Assembly: GCA_045543095.1 (NCBI GenBank)
Contig: JAZQMC010000013.1
Coordinates: forward strand, 37,415 to 101,414
Origin: Fimenecus sp045543095
GTDB taxonomy: Bacteria > Bacillota > Clostridia > Oscillospirales > Acutalibacteraceae
Reading direction: 5' to 3'
Length of the DNA: 64,000 nt
The position numbers were made by a program, and so were the translations under genes. The notes below the pieces were generated by a model. That model saw only the letters and a program-made list of their open reading frames with translations. It made no database searches and was not told the DNA's origin. Positions 41,192-50,466 of the stretch are shown here, in pieces. Numbering within the stretch: position 1 is the stretch's first letter; the number at the start of each line of letters is the position of its first letter.

Positions 41192-41280
41192 GTCGCAACA
41201 ACCATATATTCGGTTATATCCTGTCTTATGATAGGTGAAAAAGGAACCCCATCGGTGAAAACCGATGGGGTTTTGGGTTT
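41192..41280 (+). ncRNA. Candidate small RNA of about 85 bases
   Basis: Lies between a good promoter and a strong terminator. Hairpins AACCATATATT..GGTTATAT and CCTGTC-TTAT-GATAGG precede the terminator stem. No open frame of useful length. No known RNA family is recognised. Confidence 0.55.
41245..41275. terminator. Terminator of the sRNA candidate
   Basis: 11-bp perfect stem AACCCCATCGG/CCGATGGGGTT, one of the strongest in the window, followed by TTGGGTTTTG on the plus strand. It may also end the converging dehydrogenase gene. Confidence 0.85.
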
Positions 41281-41289
41281 TGTTGTATA

Positions 41290-42249
41290 TTATTTATTCA
41301 CTACATTCTGCGGATTACCGTTAAGATATGCCTCAACATTTTCTTCGAGAATGTTCATAAGTCTTTCTCTTGTTTCAAAACCTGCCCAAGCGATGTGGGG
41401 AGTTATGAAGCAATTTTTTGCAGTAAGTAAAGGATTATCTGCCTTTGGCGGTTCAACGGTGAGTACGTCAAGTCCTGCACCGCGGAGTTTGCCGCTGTTA
41501 AGGGCGTCGGCAAGTGCCTTATCATCAACAACAGGACCGCGTGAGGTGTTGATTATTATTGCTCCGTCCTTGCATTTGCTTAAAAATTCTTCGTTTACAA
41601 GTCCCGTAGTTTTTTCGGTGAGAGGACAATGGAACGAAATAATATCACTTGTTTTTGCAAGGGTATCCATATCAACCCATTTAAAGTTTTTACGGTGACT
41701 TTGGTCGGTTTCGTGACCTGAAACGGCAATTATATTCATTTTGAAAGCCTCGGCAATGTCTGCAACTGCCCGACCAATCTGACCAAATCCCACAATGCCC
41801 AAGGTTTTACCGCAAAGTTCTGTGAGGGGAGTTTTCCAATAACAGAAATCGGGACAAGCGGTCCAGTCGCCATTTTTAACGCTTTCGCTATGTAATCCTA
41901 CCGCGTTGGTGATTTCAAGAATAAGTGAGAATGTAAGCTGTGCCACCGCATTTGTTGAGTATGCAGGGATATTTGAAACGGGCACGCCTTTTTCCTTGGC
42001 ATATTCCCAATCAACAATGTTATATCCTGTTGAAAGCAGGGCAATATATTTGAGATTATTAAGCTTTTCGAGAGTTTCTTTTGTAAGCGGTGTTTTGTTG
42101 GTTAAAATAATATCTGCACCCTCACATCTCTCAAGAATTTTGTCAGCGGGTGTACGATGATGGATTTCACATTCACCTAAATTTTCAAGCCAATCCCAAG
42201 ACAAATCACCGGGATTTAAGGCATAGGAATCAAGCACAACAATTTTCAA
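41290..42249 (-). CDS. D-2-hydroxyacid dehydrogenase (glycerate dehydrogenase-like)
   Basis: 319 residues starting at TTG 42249. NAD-binding motif IVGFGQIGRAVADIA near 148; catalytic Arg in NTSRGPVVDDKAL near 230, Glu in LDVLTVEPP near 258 and His in FITPHIAWAG near 282. Reduces 2-oxo acids such as hydroxypyruvate or glyoxylate with NADH. The longer frame upstream lacks family residues. Monocistronic. Confidence 0.9.
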   Translation of the reverse strand: MKIVVLDSYALNPGDLSWDWLENLGECEIHHRTPADKILERCEGADIILTNKTPLTKETLEKLNNLKYIALLSTGYNIVDWEYAKEKGVPVSNIPAYSTNAVAQLTFSLILEITNAVGLHSESVKNGDWTACPDFCYWKTPLTELCGKTLGIVGFGQIGRAVADIAEAFKMNIIAVSGHETDQSHRKNFKWVDMDTLAKTSDIISFHCPLTEKTTGLVNEEFLSKCKDGAIIINTSRGPVVDDKALADALNSGKLRGAGLDVLTVEPPKADNPLLTAKNCFITPHIAWAGFETRERLMNILEENVEAYLNGNPQNVVNK

Positions 42250-42401
42250 AACAATCACGACCTTTGCATACTTCCATATAAAAATATAATATACTATATA
42301 TAATATATCATATTTTGGCATAATAAAACAACAAAAATATTGACCTTTGAGCACATTTATTATAAAATTAATTGTTAGATATTTTTTGTTCGGTGAATTT
42401 A

Positions 42402-43136
42402 ATGGAAAAACGTAATCTTACCAGAAAAAGTGCACTGAATTTAACTTGTATTGGCTTGTTTGCGGCAGCGGGGATAATAGCGATAATTACCCTTGCAATG
42501 AGCACACAGATTGCCGAGGGCGGTTGGGCGGAATTTCTGCACGCCCTTGACAAAACACAAGAGTTTATTCAGTCGCTTCAAAATCGTTGGCTTTTGGCCC
42601 TTGCAATAACTTCACTTTATGTATTAAGGTCCTTTGTGCCCATTCCTTTTCCGTTTATCTTTATGATGACGGGTGTTATGTTTCGTTGGGGCGAGGCACT
42701 TCTTATCAATACTCTCGGATATTGTGTGGTGCTTGTAATTACCTATTGGTTTGGCAAGTCAACTGATGGTGGCGTAGCACTTAAAAGCCTTAAAAAATAT
42801 GACAACATTCAAAAAATGATTGGTCATCACGGTAAAACAAAACTAGGAATTTTAGTGGCACTACGCATTGTGCCGGGTATTCCCATAAATACTGTAAGTC
42901 AGATTTATGGCGGTATGGAATTTCCAATTCACAAGTTCGTGTGGGCATCAATAATTGGATTTTTCCCGAAAATCTGGACATACACCGTAATGGGCGGTAA
43001 TATTGCACAACCATTTACCTGGCAGTTTATGGGTCCCATTATTTTCTTGTTAATTTTATCGGGTATTGTAACCCTGATTGTAAATATTACCCTTGAAAAA
43101 AGAAAAGGAGAGCAAAATAAAGATGACAAAAATTGA
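42402..43136 (+). CDS. TVP38/TMEM64 (DedA-like) membrane protein
   Basis: 244 residues, about six hydrophobic segments. The core holds FVPIPFPFIFMMTGVMF near 80 and the conserved VALRIVPGIPINTVSQIYG near 157, typical of VTT-domain proteins thought to act in lipid or undecaprenyl-phosphate transport. Start set at ATG 42402; an in-frame TTG at 42372 is possible. Its 3' end overlaps galK by 14 bases. Confidence 0.85.
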   Translation: MEKRNLTRKSALNLTCIGLFAAAGIIAIITLAMSTQIAEGGWAEFLHALDKTQEFIQSLQNRWLLALAITSLYVLRSFVPIPFPFIFMMTGVMFRWGEALLINTLGYCVVLVITYWFGKSTDGGVALKSLKKYDNIQKMIGHHGKTKLGILVALRIVPGIPINTVSQIYGGMEFPIHKFVWASIIGFFPKIWTYTVMGGNIAQPFTWQFMGPIIFLLILSGIVTLIVNITLEKRKGEQNKDDKN

Positions 43137-44403
43137 AATTCTTAAAAACAATATTATGAACGGCGAGTTTGACTCTCGTTTCAAAAGAGTTTATGTTACT
43201 GATGAGGCAGTAAAGGCACAATATGAAAGATATGTAGGCCTTGCAGAAGATTTCGCAGCACTTTTCGGTGCTGACCGTGATGCTCGTCTTTTCTCTGCAC
43301 CCGGCAGAACAGAGGTTGGCGGTAATCACACAGACCACAACCACGGCAGAGTTCTTGCCGCAAGTATCAACCTTGATGCAATTGCTATTGCCGCAAAGAA
43401 TGACGAAAATATTGTTCGCGTAAAATCACGCGGATACAATATGGATGTTTGCGACATCACAGACCTTGAAATCAAAGAGAACGAAAAAGGTCATTCGCCT
43501 GCTTTAGTTCGCGGTATGTGTGCGGGCTTTAAAAAGTTCGGCTATGAAATCGGCGGTTTTGATGCTTGCACAATGTCGAGCGTACTTTCAGGTTCAGGAC
43601 TTTCATCATCTGCCGCTTATGAGGTGCTTGTCGGTACAATGCTTAACTACCTTTACAATGACGGCAAGGTTGATGCAATCACAATCGCAAAGATTGCACA
43701 GTATGCAGAAAATGTTTATTTTGATAAGCCTTGCGGACTTATGGACCAGATGGCTTGTTCGGTTGGCGGATTTGTTACAATCGATTTTAATAACCCCGCA
43801 GAGCCAATTGTAAACGAAGTAAAATTCGATTTCGCTTCTTCCGGTCACTCACTTTGCATTGTTGATACAAAGGGCAGTCACTCTGATTTGACTGACGATT
43901 ATGCAGCAATCCGTAGCGAAATGGAAGCAGTTGCAGGTTGCTTTGGTAAAAAGGTTCTTCGTGAGGTTGATGAGGAAGAATTCAAGAAGAATATTCCTGC
44001 AATCCGCGAAAAGACAGGCGACAGAGCAGTAATCCGTGCAATGCATTTCTTTGCAGACAACGACAGAGTATTAAAAGAGGTTGACGCACTTAAAAAGGGT
44101 AATTTTGACGAATTCAAATCATACATACTTGAAAGTGGCGATTCTTCATACAAGTATAATCAGAATGTTTTCTCTGTTAAAAAGCCTCTTGAACAGCCTG
44201 TTTCATTGGCATTGGCACTCAGCGAGAGTATTCTCAAGGGTAAGGGAGCATGGCGTGTTCACGGCGGTGGATTTGCAGGCACTATTCAGGCATTTGTTCC
44301 AAACGAAATTCTTGCAGATTACAAGAGTGCTATGGAAGGTGTTTTCGGTGAAGGCTCTTGCTATGTATTAATCATAAGACCGGTAGGCGGTATTGAAATC
44401 TAA
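43123..44403 (+). CDS. galK: Galactokinase
   Basis: 426-residue GHMP kinase. The galactokinase signature GRTEVGGNHTDHNHGRVLAA stands near residue 65, the ATP loop SGSGLSSSAAYE near 155 and motif 3 VHGGGFAGTIQAF near 385. Makes galactose-1-phosphate. AGGAGAG lies 11 bases before the ATG, inside the preceding gene. No galT or galE is adjacent; the TVP38 gene is coupled upstream. Confidence 0.93.
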   Translation: MTKIEILKNNIMNGEFDSRFKRVYVTDEAVKAQYERYVGLAEDFAALFGADRDARLFSAPGRTEVGGNHTDHNHGRVLAASINLDAIAIAAKNDENIVRVKSRGYNMDVCDITDLEIKENEKGHSPALVRGMCAGFKKFGYEIGGFDACTMSSVLSGSGLSSSAAYEVLVGTMLNYLYNDGKVDAITIAKIAQYAENVYFDKPCGLMDQMACSVGGFVTIDFNNPAEPIVNEVKFDFASSGHSLCIVDTKGSHSDLTDDYAAIRSEMEAVAGCFGKKVLREVDEEEFKKNIPAIREKTGDRAVIRAMHFFADNDRVLKEVDALKKGNFDEFKSYILESGDSSYKYNQNVFSVKKPLEQPVSLALALSESILKGKGAWRVHGGGFAGTIQAFVPNEILADYKSAMEGVFGEGSCYVLIIRPVGGIEI

Positions 44404-44423
44404 TCTTATTGTGACAAATAATT

Positions 44424-44538
44424 CGCTCCCTCTCAGAGGGAGCTGTCTGCGAAGCAGACTGAGGGAGTTATCAGGTAAATCGGCAAACTCCTTCCGTCTT
44501 TTGCTACGCAAAATCCACCTCCCTCAATGAGGGAGGGT
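44424..44538. repeat. TCCCTC/GAGGGA element, copy 2
   Basis: CTCCCTCTCAGAGGGAG hairpin, then AGCTGTCTGCGAAGCAGACTGAGGGAG, and further on CCACCTCCCTCAATGAGGGAGG. A 27-base part is the exact reverse complement of 63974-64000. Confidence 0.85.
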
Positions 44539-44582
44539 AATTATGCTGATTTTCTTAAATCTATAAATTAAGGTTGTTATAA

Positions 44583-45572
44583 ATGGATACACTTGAACTT
44601 TTAGAAAAATTGACTTCCCCCCACGGCGTTGCGGGGGAAGAAATTAGCTCCTTTGAATATTTAAAGGGGCTTTTTTCACTGTACGGAAAGGTGTCAACTG
44701 ACAATTCGGGCAGTATAATTATTGAGCGTGAGGGCAGAGGCAAACACATTTTGCTTGATGCTCACCTTGATACAATCGGATTTGTTGTGACCGAGATTAT
44801 GGATGGTTTTGTTCGTCTTTCAAAGGTCGGCGGAGTTGATATGCGTACTGTTGAAGGTATGGAATTAACCATTCATGGTACAGAAGATATTTACGCTGTG
44901 GTTTGTACTGTTCCGCCCCATCTTTCAGAGGGTGAGAGCAGAGTTTCAAAAGACGGAACTTGCGTTGCAGACACAGGTCTTACAAAGGACGAGGCAGAAA
45001 AGATTATCGCGATTGGTGATAAGGTAGGCTTTAAAAAATCCTTTGAAAAAATGGGCGAAAACAGAGTTACTGCAACTTATGTTGACGACCGCGGTGGAAT
45101 TGCGGTTCTCTTAAAGGCACTCGAATATGTAAATACCGATAAAAAAATCACGCTTGTTTGTTCTGTGCAAGAGGAAACAGGCGGAACGGGGGCAACTTGT
45201 GCGGCGTTTAACTGTGATGCAGATTTGGCATTAGCAGTTGATGTAAGCTTTGCCGCAACCCCAGACGCAGACCCCAAGGAATGCGGAAAAATGAACGGCG
45301 GTGCAATGATTGGCTATTCGCCCGCACTCTGCCGTGAATATTCTGAATTATTGGTTGCTCTTGCAAAAGAGTATGAAATCCCATATCAGAAAGAAATTAT
45401 GAACGGCAGAACAGGTACAAATGCGGACCATATAACAATTTCAAAAAGCGGAATTCCAACGGCATTGGTATCATTGCCCGAAAGAAATATGCACACACCT
45501 GTTGAAATGGTAGATATTCGCGACATTGAAAACTGTGCAAAGCTTATTGCACGCTTTATTGAAAGGGTGTGA
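44583..45572 (+). CDS. M42-family metallo-aminopeptidase (first of two)
   Basis: 329 residues. Two-metal site ligands: His-Asp in LDAHLDTIGFVV near 63, Asp in VDDRGGIAVLL near 168, Glu pair in VQEETGGTGA near 201, Asp in AVDVSFAA near 221 and His in RNMHTPVEMVD near 305. Cytoplasmic, probably a large self-compartmentalised aminopeptidase of the TET/FrvX type. Five bases separate it from the next M42 gene. Confidence 0.9.
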   Translation: MDTLELLEKLTSPHGVAGEEISSFEYLKGLFSLYGKVSTDNSGSIIIEREGRGKHILLDAHLDTIGFVVTEIMDGFVRLSKVGGVDMRTVEGMELTIHGTEDIYAVVCTVPPHLSEGESRVSKDGTCVADTGLTKDEAEKIIAIGDKVGFKKSFEKMGENRVTATYVDDRGGIAVLLKALEYVNTDKKITLVCSVQEETGGTGATCAAFNCDADLALAVDVSFAATPDADPKECGKMNGGAMIGYSPALCREYSELLVALAKEYEIPYQKEIMNGRTGTNADHITISKSGIPTALVSLPERNMHTPVEMVDIRDIENCAKLIARFIERV

Positions 45573-45577
45573 GCATA

Positions 45578-46594
45578 ATGGATAAGAATTTACTTAAAAA
45601 ACTTTGTATGCTCAACGGCACTTCGGGTGATGAAGGTGCTGTGCGTAATGCCATTATTGAAATGTTGCCCGAGGATTGCACATATTCTGTAGATGTTCTC
45701 GGTAATCTTATTGTTGAGAAAAAGGGCGAAACAGAGCCCCGAAATCGTGTTGCACTTTTTGCACACATGGACGAGGTTGGATTTATTGTAACTTATATCA
45801 ATGATGAGGGCTTCGTTTATGTGAATTCTGTGGGTGGAATTGAGGACTCTGCACTCTTTAGTAAAAAAGTAACTACCAACGGTTTGGTAGGTGTTGCAGG
45901 GGGCAAGGCAATTCATCAATGCAGTGGTGATGAGGCGAAAAAAATCCCTGCAATTACCGATATTGCTCTTGATTTTGGTTTTGAAAGCAAAGAAGAAGCA
46001 GAGAAATATATTTCTCTCGGTGATTTCGGTTATTTCAAGTCGGATTTTGCAGAATTCGGCAACGGATTTATCAAGTCAAAGGCACTTGATGACAGAGTGG
46101 GCTGTGCAGTTCTTTTGGAACTTTTACAGAAAAAGTCAAAAATTAGCTACACTGCAGTTTTCACCGTTCAGGAAGAAATCGGTGCACGCGGTGCGATGGT
46201 TAGTTCATATCCAGTAAATCCTGATTATGCCATTGTTGTTGAGAGTACAACGGCTTCTGATATTCCCGATACACCCGACCGTAAAAAAGTTTGTAAAGCG
46301 GGTGAGGGTGCAGTTGTCACCTTTATGGACAGAGGCACAATTTATAATAAAGACTTATATAAAAAGGCGTTTGAACTTGCAAAACAGAACAATATTCCTT
46401 GTCAGACAAAGACGGTTGTTGCAGGCGGTAATGACGCGTCATCAATTCACAAATCAGCGGGCGGAATTAAGACTATTGCAGTATCTTTGCCTTGCAGATA
46501 TATTCATTCCTCTGCATCTGTATGTAACTCAAAGGATATTGAGAGTGTAGAAATGCTTGTTAATGCACTTTTAGGGGAATTTGCGAATGGTTAA
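45578..46594 (+). CDS. M42-family metallo-aminopeptidase (second of two)
   Basis: 338 residues, paralogue of the previous gene. Ligands: FAHMDEVGFIV near 62, LDDRVGCAVLL near 171, VQEEIGARGA near 203, VESTTASD near 223 (Glu in place of the Asp of the first copy) and YIHSSASV near 307. The Glu/Asp difference is typical of M42 subgroups with different specificity (acidic versus neutral residues). AGGGTGTGAG places the start at 45578. Confidence 0.9.
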   Translation: MDKNLLKKLCMLNGTSGDEGAVRNAIIEMLPEDCTYSVDVLGNLIVEKKGETEPRNRVALFAHMDEVGFIVTYINDEGFVYVNSVGGIEDSALFSKKVTTNGLVGVAGGKAIHQCSGDEAKKIPAITDIALDFGFESKEEAEKYISLGDFGYFKSDFAEFGNGFIKSKALDDRVGCAVLLELLQKKSKISYTAVFTVQEEIGARGAMVSSYPVNPDYAIVVESTTASDIPDTPDRKKVCKAGEGAVVTFMDRGTIYNKDLYKKAFELAKQNNIPCQTKTVVAGGNDASSIHKSAGGIKTIAVSLPCRYIHSSASVCNSKDIESVEMLVNALLGEFANG

Positions 46595-47297
46595 ATCGGA
46601 AGTTTATATCAGTAAGTTAATTTTTAACTATTTAGGCGAAACTAAATCTGCAATATTGGTTGCAACTACAGGGTTTTATATAAACGAAAGATTAAATGAA
46701 GGCGTTCTTTGGATACAAACTGACGAAAATGACCGCATAACTTCGGTTGTTGTAACTGGTGAGCAGGGCAAATGCCTTTGCTTTGCACAAGAAAATGCAG
46801 ATTTTGACGAATTGGGCTTTATATTGAACGATGAATTTATGTCTTCTGATATTATCCCCTTTAACCAAATAGATAAAAAATATCTATTGCGTAAAAAGAT
46901 AGAAAATCCCAAAGGCGAAAAAGGAATTTCTTATAAAGATTTTGCGAAAATCAAGACTCTTGATGGCTCTGAATTTAGCAAGAACACAGACCTTGTGGCA
47001 CTTAAGATGTTTTTTAACTTAAAGGGTATTTGCGAGGGCTGTTTAATCAACGAAAACGGTGTGGACATAAGTGGCGGATTTATTACATTCAGCGATAGTT
47101 TTGCCGTAATCACCGATGTCTTCACAAAAGAGGAGTATCGCGGAAAAGGTTACGGAAAGCGTTTAGTTGAAAAATTACTAAACTGTTCAACTAAAGAAAA
47201 TGTTTATCTCACATCAAAAGAGCATAATGTGAAATTTTATGAAAAACTCGGCTTCCAGGTCGTGAAAGAAATATATACTTACAAAAAGGATTTTTAA
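46587..47297 (+). CDS. GNAT-family acetyltransferase
   Basis: 236 residues. The GNAT core is C-terminal (about 120-236): ITDVFTKEEYRGKGYGKRLVEKLL carries the acetyl-CoA loop R-G-x-G-x-G, followed by the EHNVKFYEKLGFQVV element. The N-terminal half (about 1-115) is a degenerate second GNAT-like domain. Overlaps the previous stop by eight bases. Substrate unknown. Confidence 0.85.
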   Translation: MVKSEVYISKLIFNYLGETKSAILVATTGFYINERLNEGVLWIQTDENDRITSVVVTGEQGKCLCFAQENADFDELGFILNDEFMSSDIIPFNQIDKKYLLRKKIENPKGEKGISYKDFAKIKTLDGSEFSKNTDLVALKMFFNLKGICEGCLINENGVDISGGFITFSDSFAVITDVFTKEEYRGKGYGKRLVEKLLNCSTKENVYLTSKEHNVKFYEKLGFQVVKEIYTYKKDF

Positions 47298-47298
47298 A

Positions 47299-48570
47299 AT
47301 GTTTTTTGAAATCAGCGAAAAGATTAAAAATTTATCATCAGTAGCACTCGAAAAGGCTAAACCTGTTTTTAGCGGAATTGATGAGTTGACCGAGTATAAT
47401 CAGCAAAAGGTGTTGTCGGCTTTTATCCGCAACCGTGTTGACGAAACCGATTTTAACACTACAACGGGTTACGGTTACAGCGACAAGGGCAGAGAAAAGC
47501 TTGACGTATTGGTTGCCGATATTTTCGGTACAGAGAGTGCTATTATCCGTGCGGGTGCGTTGGCAAGCGGTACACATACATTAGCGGTTTGCCTTTATGG
47601 TATTTTAAGGCCAAATGATGTAATGCTCTGTGTTACGGGCACACCTTATGACACACTTCACTCAACAATAGGTCTGGGTGGCAAAAATATGGGCGACGGC
47701 ACGCTTGCAGATTTTGGTATTCATTATCAACAGGTTGATTTAACCGAAAATGATGAAATAGATTATGACGCAGTTGAAGAATGTGCAAGTGATAAGAGTG
47801 TCAGAATGGTTTATATTCAGCGTTCTCGCGGCTATTCACTCCGCCACACAATTTCAATAGCAGAAATTGAAAAGGTTTGCGAACTCGTTCACAGAGTTAA
47901 CAAAAGAGCAATCGTTATGGTTGACAACTGCTATGGCGAATTTACGGAAAAACTTGAACCTACACAAGTTGGGGCAGATTTAATTGCAGGCTCACTTATT
48001 AAAAACGCGGGTGGCGGAATCGCTCCAAGCGGTGGTTACATAGCGGGTCGCAAGGATTTGGTTGAATTGTGCGGATACCGTCTTACAACTCCCGGCTTGG
48101 GCACAGAATTGGGTGCTACTCTCGGTCAAAATCGCAACATATTTATGGGGCTTTTCAATTCGCCCCACGTTGTTGGTGAGGCTATGAAAACCGCAGTTTT
48201 TGCTGCATCACTTTTCACGGAATTAGGCTTTAATGTTACTCCCGAAGTTAACGAAACCCGCCACGATATTATTCAGGCAATCTGTCTTGAAAATTCAGAA
48301 AATCTTATTGCTTTCTGTCAGGGCCTTCAAAAGGGTGCACCTGTCGACTCCTATGTTACTCCTGAACCTTGGGATATGCCCGGCTATGACAGTCAGGTTA
48401 TTATGTCAGCAGGTGCGTTCACATCGGGTTCATCTATTGAACTCTCGGCAGACGCACCACTTCGCGAGCCATTTGCAGTTTGGATGCAGGGTGGACTTAA
48501 CTTCCACAGCGGTAAACTCGGTGTAATGCTCGCCGCAGAAGAAATGAACAAGCGAGGCTTATTAAAATGA
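47299..48570 (+). CDS. Methionine gamma-lyase family protein (aluminium-resistance type)
   Basis: 423-residue PLP enzyme of the Cys/Met metabolism fold. VDNCYGEFTEKLEP near 208 and the Lys in AGSLIKNAGGGIAPSGGYIAG near 231 give the cofactor site; TGYGYSD and ALASGTHTLA are typical of the family once annotated as aluminium resistance protein. The exact reaction is uncertain. Start one base after the GNAT gene; stop overlaps the next start (ATGA). Confidence 0.88.
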   Translation: MFFEISEKIKNLSSVALEKAKPVFSGIDELTEYNQQKVLSAFIRNRVDETDFNTTTGYGYSDKGREKLDVLVADIFGTESAIIRAGALASGTHTLAVCLYGILRPNDVMLCVTGTPYDTLHSTIGLGGKNMGDGTLADFGIHYQQVDLTENDEIDYDAVEECASDKSVRMVYIQRSRGYSLRHTISIAEIEKVCELVHRVNKRAIVMVDNCYGEFTEKLEPTQVGADLIAGSLIKNAGGGIAPSGGYIAGRKDLVELCGYRLTTPGLGTELGATLGQNRNIFMGLFNSPHVVGEAMKTAVFAASLFTELGFNVTPEVNETRHDIIQAICLENSENLIAFCQGLQKGAPVDSYVTPEPWDMPGYDSQVIMSAGAFTSGSSIELSADAPLREPFAVWMQGGLNFHSGKLGVMLAAEEMNKRGLLK

Positions 48571-50090
48571 AACTTATGCACCTTAAAAGCGGAACGGATG
48601 TCCGCGGAGTTGCAGTTGCAACAGAAAAATATCCCGAAATTCAACTTACCGATGAGGTTGTAAAAGCAATCAGCGGTAGTTTTATTGAATTTCTTTGCGA
48701 AAAAACAGGCAAAACTGCAAGTGAACTTACAGTTTCGGTAGGTCACGATTCAAGAATTTCTGCAATGAGAATTAAAGACGCGGTAATCGACGAAATTGTG
48801 CAGATGGGTGTAAATGTGCTTTATTGTTCATACTGTTCAACCCCCGCAATGTTTATGACTACTGTTACAAGGGCTTGTGACGGTGCAATTCAGATTACTG
48901 CAAGCCACCATCCCTTTGACCGTAACGGACTTAAATTTTTTACCCGTGACGGCGGACTTTCAGGTGATGAACTTAAAAATATTCTCGCAAATGCAGAAAA
49001 AGAGAATAACAAAAAGAGCGAAAAGAAGGGTACGGTTACAGAAATTGACTATATTTCCGAATATTCTGCAATTCTTCGTGATATGATTAAAAAAGGCGTT
49101 AATGCAGAAAATTTTGAAAAGCCACTTGAAAACTTTAAAATCGCGGTTGATGCGGGTAACGGTGTCGGCGGATTTTATGCCGAAAAGGTTTTAGCACCGC
49201 TTGGTGCAGATGTTTCGGCAAGTCAGTTCTTAGAGCCCGACGGAATGTTCCCCAATCATATTCCAAATCCCGAAAACAAAGTGGCAATGGAGTTTATCCG
49301 CAACGCGACAATCAATAATAATTGTGATTTAGGTGTAATTTTTGATACGGACGTTGACCGTGCCTCTTGCGTTGACGAAAAGGGTGACGAGATTAACCGC
49401 AACTCCATTGTTGCATTGGCAAGCGTAATTGCACTTGAAAATAACGTGGGTGGCAGTATTGTCACAGATTCCGTTACAAGTGACGGATTACGAGAATTTA
49501 TTGAGGATACTCTCGGCGGTAAGCATATTCGCTTTAAGAGAGGCTATAAAAATGTAATTGACGAAGCAATCCGCCGTACAAACAACGGTGAAAACACCCC
49601 TCTTGCTATTGAAACCTCGGGTCACGCCGCATTCAAAGAGAATTATTATCTTGATGACGGTGCTTATCTTATTACAAAAATTATTATTAAGGCGGCAGTA
49701 CTTCGTAAAGAGGGTAAAAAAATCGGCGATTGTATAAAATCCCTTAAAAAGCCACTTGAAGAAAAAGAACTTCGCTTTAATATAAGCGAAGAAAATTTCA
49801 GAGAAATCGGTGAAAGTCTTATTGAAGAAATTAAGACTGTTGCAGAGAAAAATCCCGAAATGCGTTTGGCACCCGATAATTATGAGGGTGTTCGCGTTTC
49901 GTTTGATGATGAAAAGAGAAAAGGTTGGTTTTTGCTTCGTCTTTCAGTTCACGACCCTGTAATGCCTTTTAATACCGAAAGTGATGCAGAGGGCGGCTGT
50001 GCAGAAATCTGCAAAACATTTTACGAATTAGTTAAAAATGTAAAGGGAATTGACTTTACAAATCTTGAAACTTTTATAAATTTGGAATAA
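48567..50090 (+). CDS. Phosphomannomutase/phosphoglucomutase family protein
   Basis: 507 residues, alpha-D-phosphohexomutase. Catalytic Ser loop ITASHHPFDRNGLKFF near 110, metal loop FDTDVDRAS near 258 (D-x-D-x-D-R), sugar loop ETSGHAAFKENYYLDDGAY near 350 and a C-terminal phosphate-binding domain. Substrate (mannose, glucose or glucosamine phosphate) cannot be told from sequence alone; TASHHP is the hexose-type variant. Confidence 0.88.
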   Translation: MKLMHLKSGTDVRGVAVATEKYPEIQLTDEVVKAISGSFIEFLCEKTGKTASELTVSVGHDSRISAMRIKDAVIDEIVQMGVNVLYCSYCSTPAMFMTTVTRACDGAIQITASHHPFDRNGLKFFTRDGGLSGDELKNILANAEKENNKKSEKKGTVTEIDYISEYSAILRDMIKKGVNAENFEKPLENFKIAVDAGNGVGGFYAEKVLAPLGADVSASQFLEPDGMFPNHIPNPENKVAMEFIRNATINNNCDLGVIFDTDVDRASCVDEKGDEINRNSIVALASVIALENNVGGSIVTDSVTSDGLREFIEDTLGGKHIRFKRGYKNVIDEAIRRTNNGENTPLAIETSGHAAFKENYYLDDGAYLITKIIIKAAVLRKEGKKIGDCIKSLKKPLEEKELRFNISEENFREIGESLIEEIKTVAEKNPEMRLAPDNYEGVRVSFDDEKRKGWFLLRLSVHDPVMPFNTESDAEGGCAEICKTFYELVKNVKGIDFTNLETFINLE

Positions 50091-50095
50091 AAGTG

Positions 50096-50124
50096 TTGAC
50101 AAATCGGTTAAAAAATTTTACTAT
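50096..50124 (+). promoter_or_regulatory. Promoter of acpP
   Basis: TTGACA, 17-base spacer, TACTAT, starting five bases after the mutase stop. No FapR-like palindrome seen. Confidence 0.6.
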
Positions 50125-50161
50125 AGTCAATGTATGATTAGTAAATGGGAGGTGTTATATG

Positions 50162-50383
50162 ATGTTTGAAAGAATCCGCGAAATTATCTGCGAACAGCTT
50201 GAATTAGAAGAAGATGTTGTAACTATGGATGCAGTTCTTCTTGAAGACCTTGGTGCTGACAGCATTGACCTTGCAGACCTTGTTATGACTTTTGAAGATG
50301 AGTTCGATTTGGAAATCTCTGACGAAGACCTTGAAAATATTAAAACAGTCGGCGATATTGTTAAATTTATCGAAGAAAACTAA
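50162..50383 (+). CDS. acpP: Acyl carrier protein
   Basis: 73 residues, acidic, four-helix type. The phosphopantetheine site is Ser in LGADSIDLADL near residue 35, with DEFDLEISDEDLENI after it. ATG 50159 and ATG 50162 are adjacent; the second is better spaced from GGGAGGTG. Not in a fab cluster. It carries acyl chains for fatty acid synthesis; the tandem acyltransferases at 54-57 kb could draw on it, which is conjecture. Confidence 0.92.
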   Translation: MFERIREIICEQLELEEDVVTMDAVLLEDLGADSIDLADLVMTFEDEFDLEISDEDLENIKTVGDIVKFIEEN

Positions 50384-50407
50384 TTAAATTTTTATTATAT
50401 GATTTTA

Positions 50408-50440
50408 ACAGGGACAATTAGGTTTGTCCCTGTAATTTAT
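50408..50440 (+). terminator. Terminator of acpP
   Basis: 9-bp stem ACAGGGACA/TGTCCCTGT followed by AATTTATT; a modest T tract. Confidence 0.65.
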
Positions 50441-50466
50441 TAAAATATTCAGAAAGGATGTTGACC

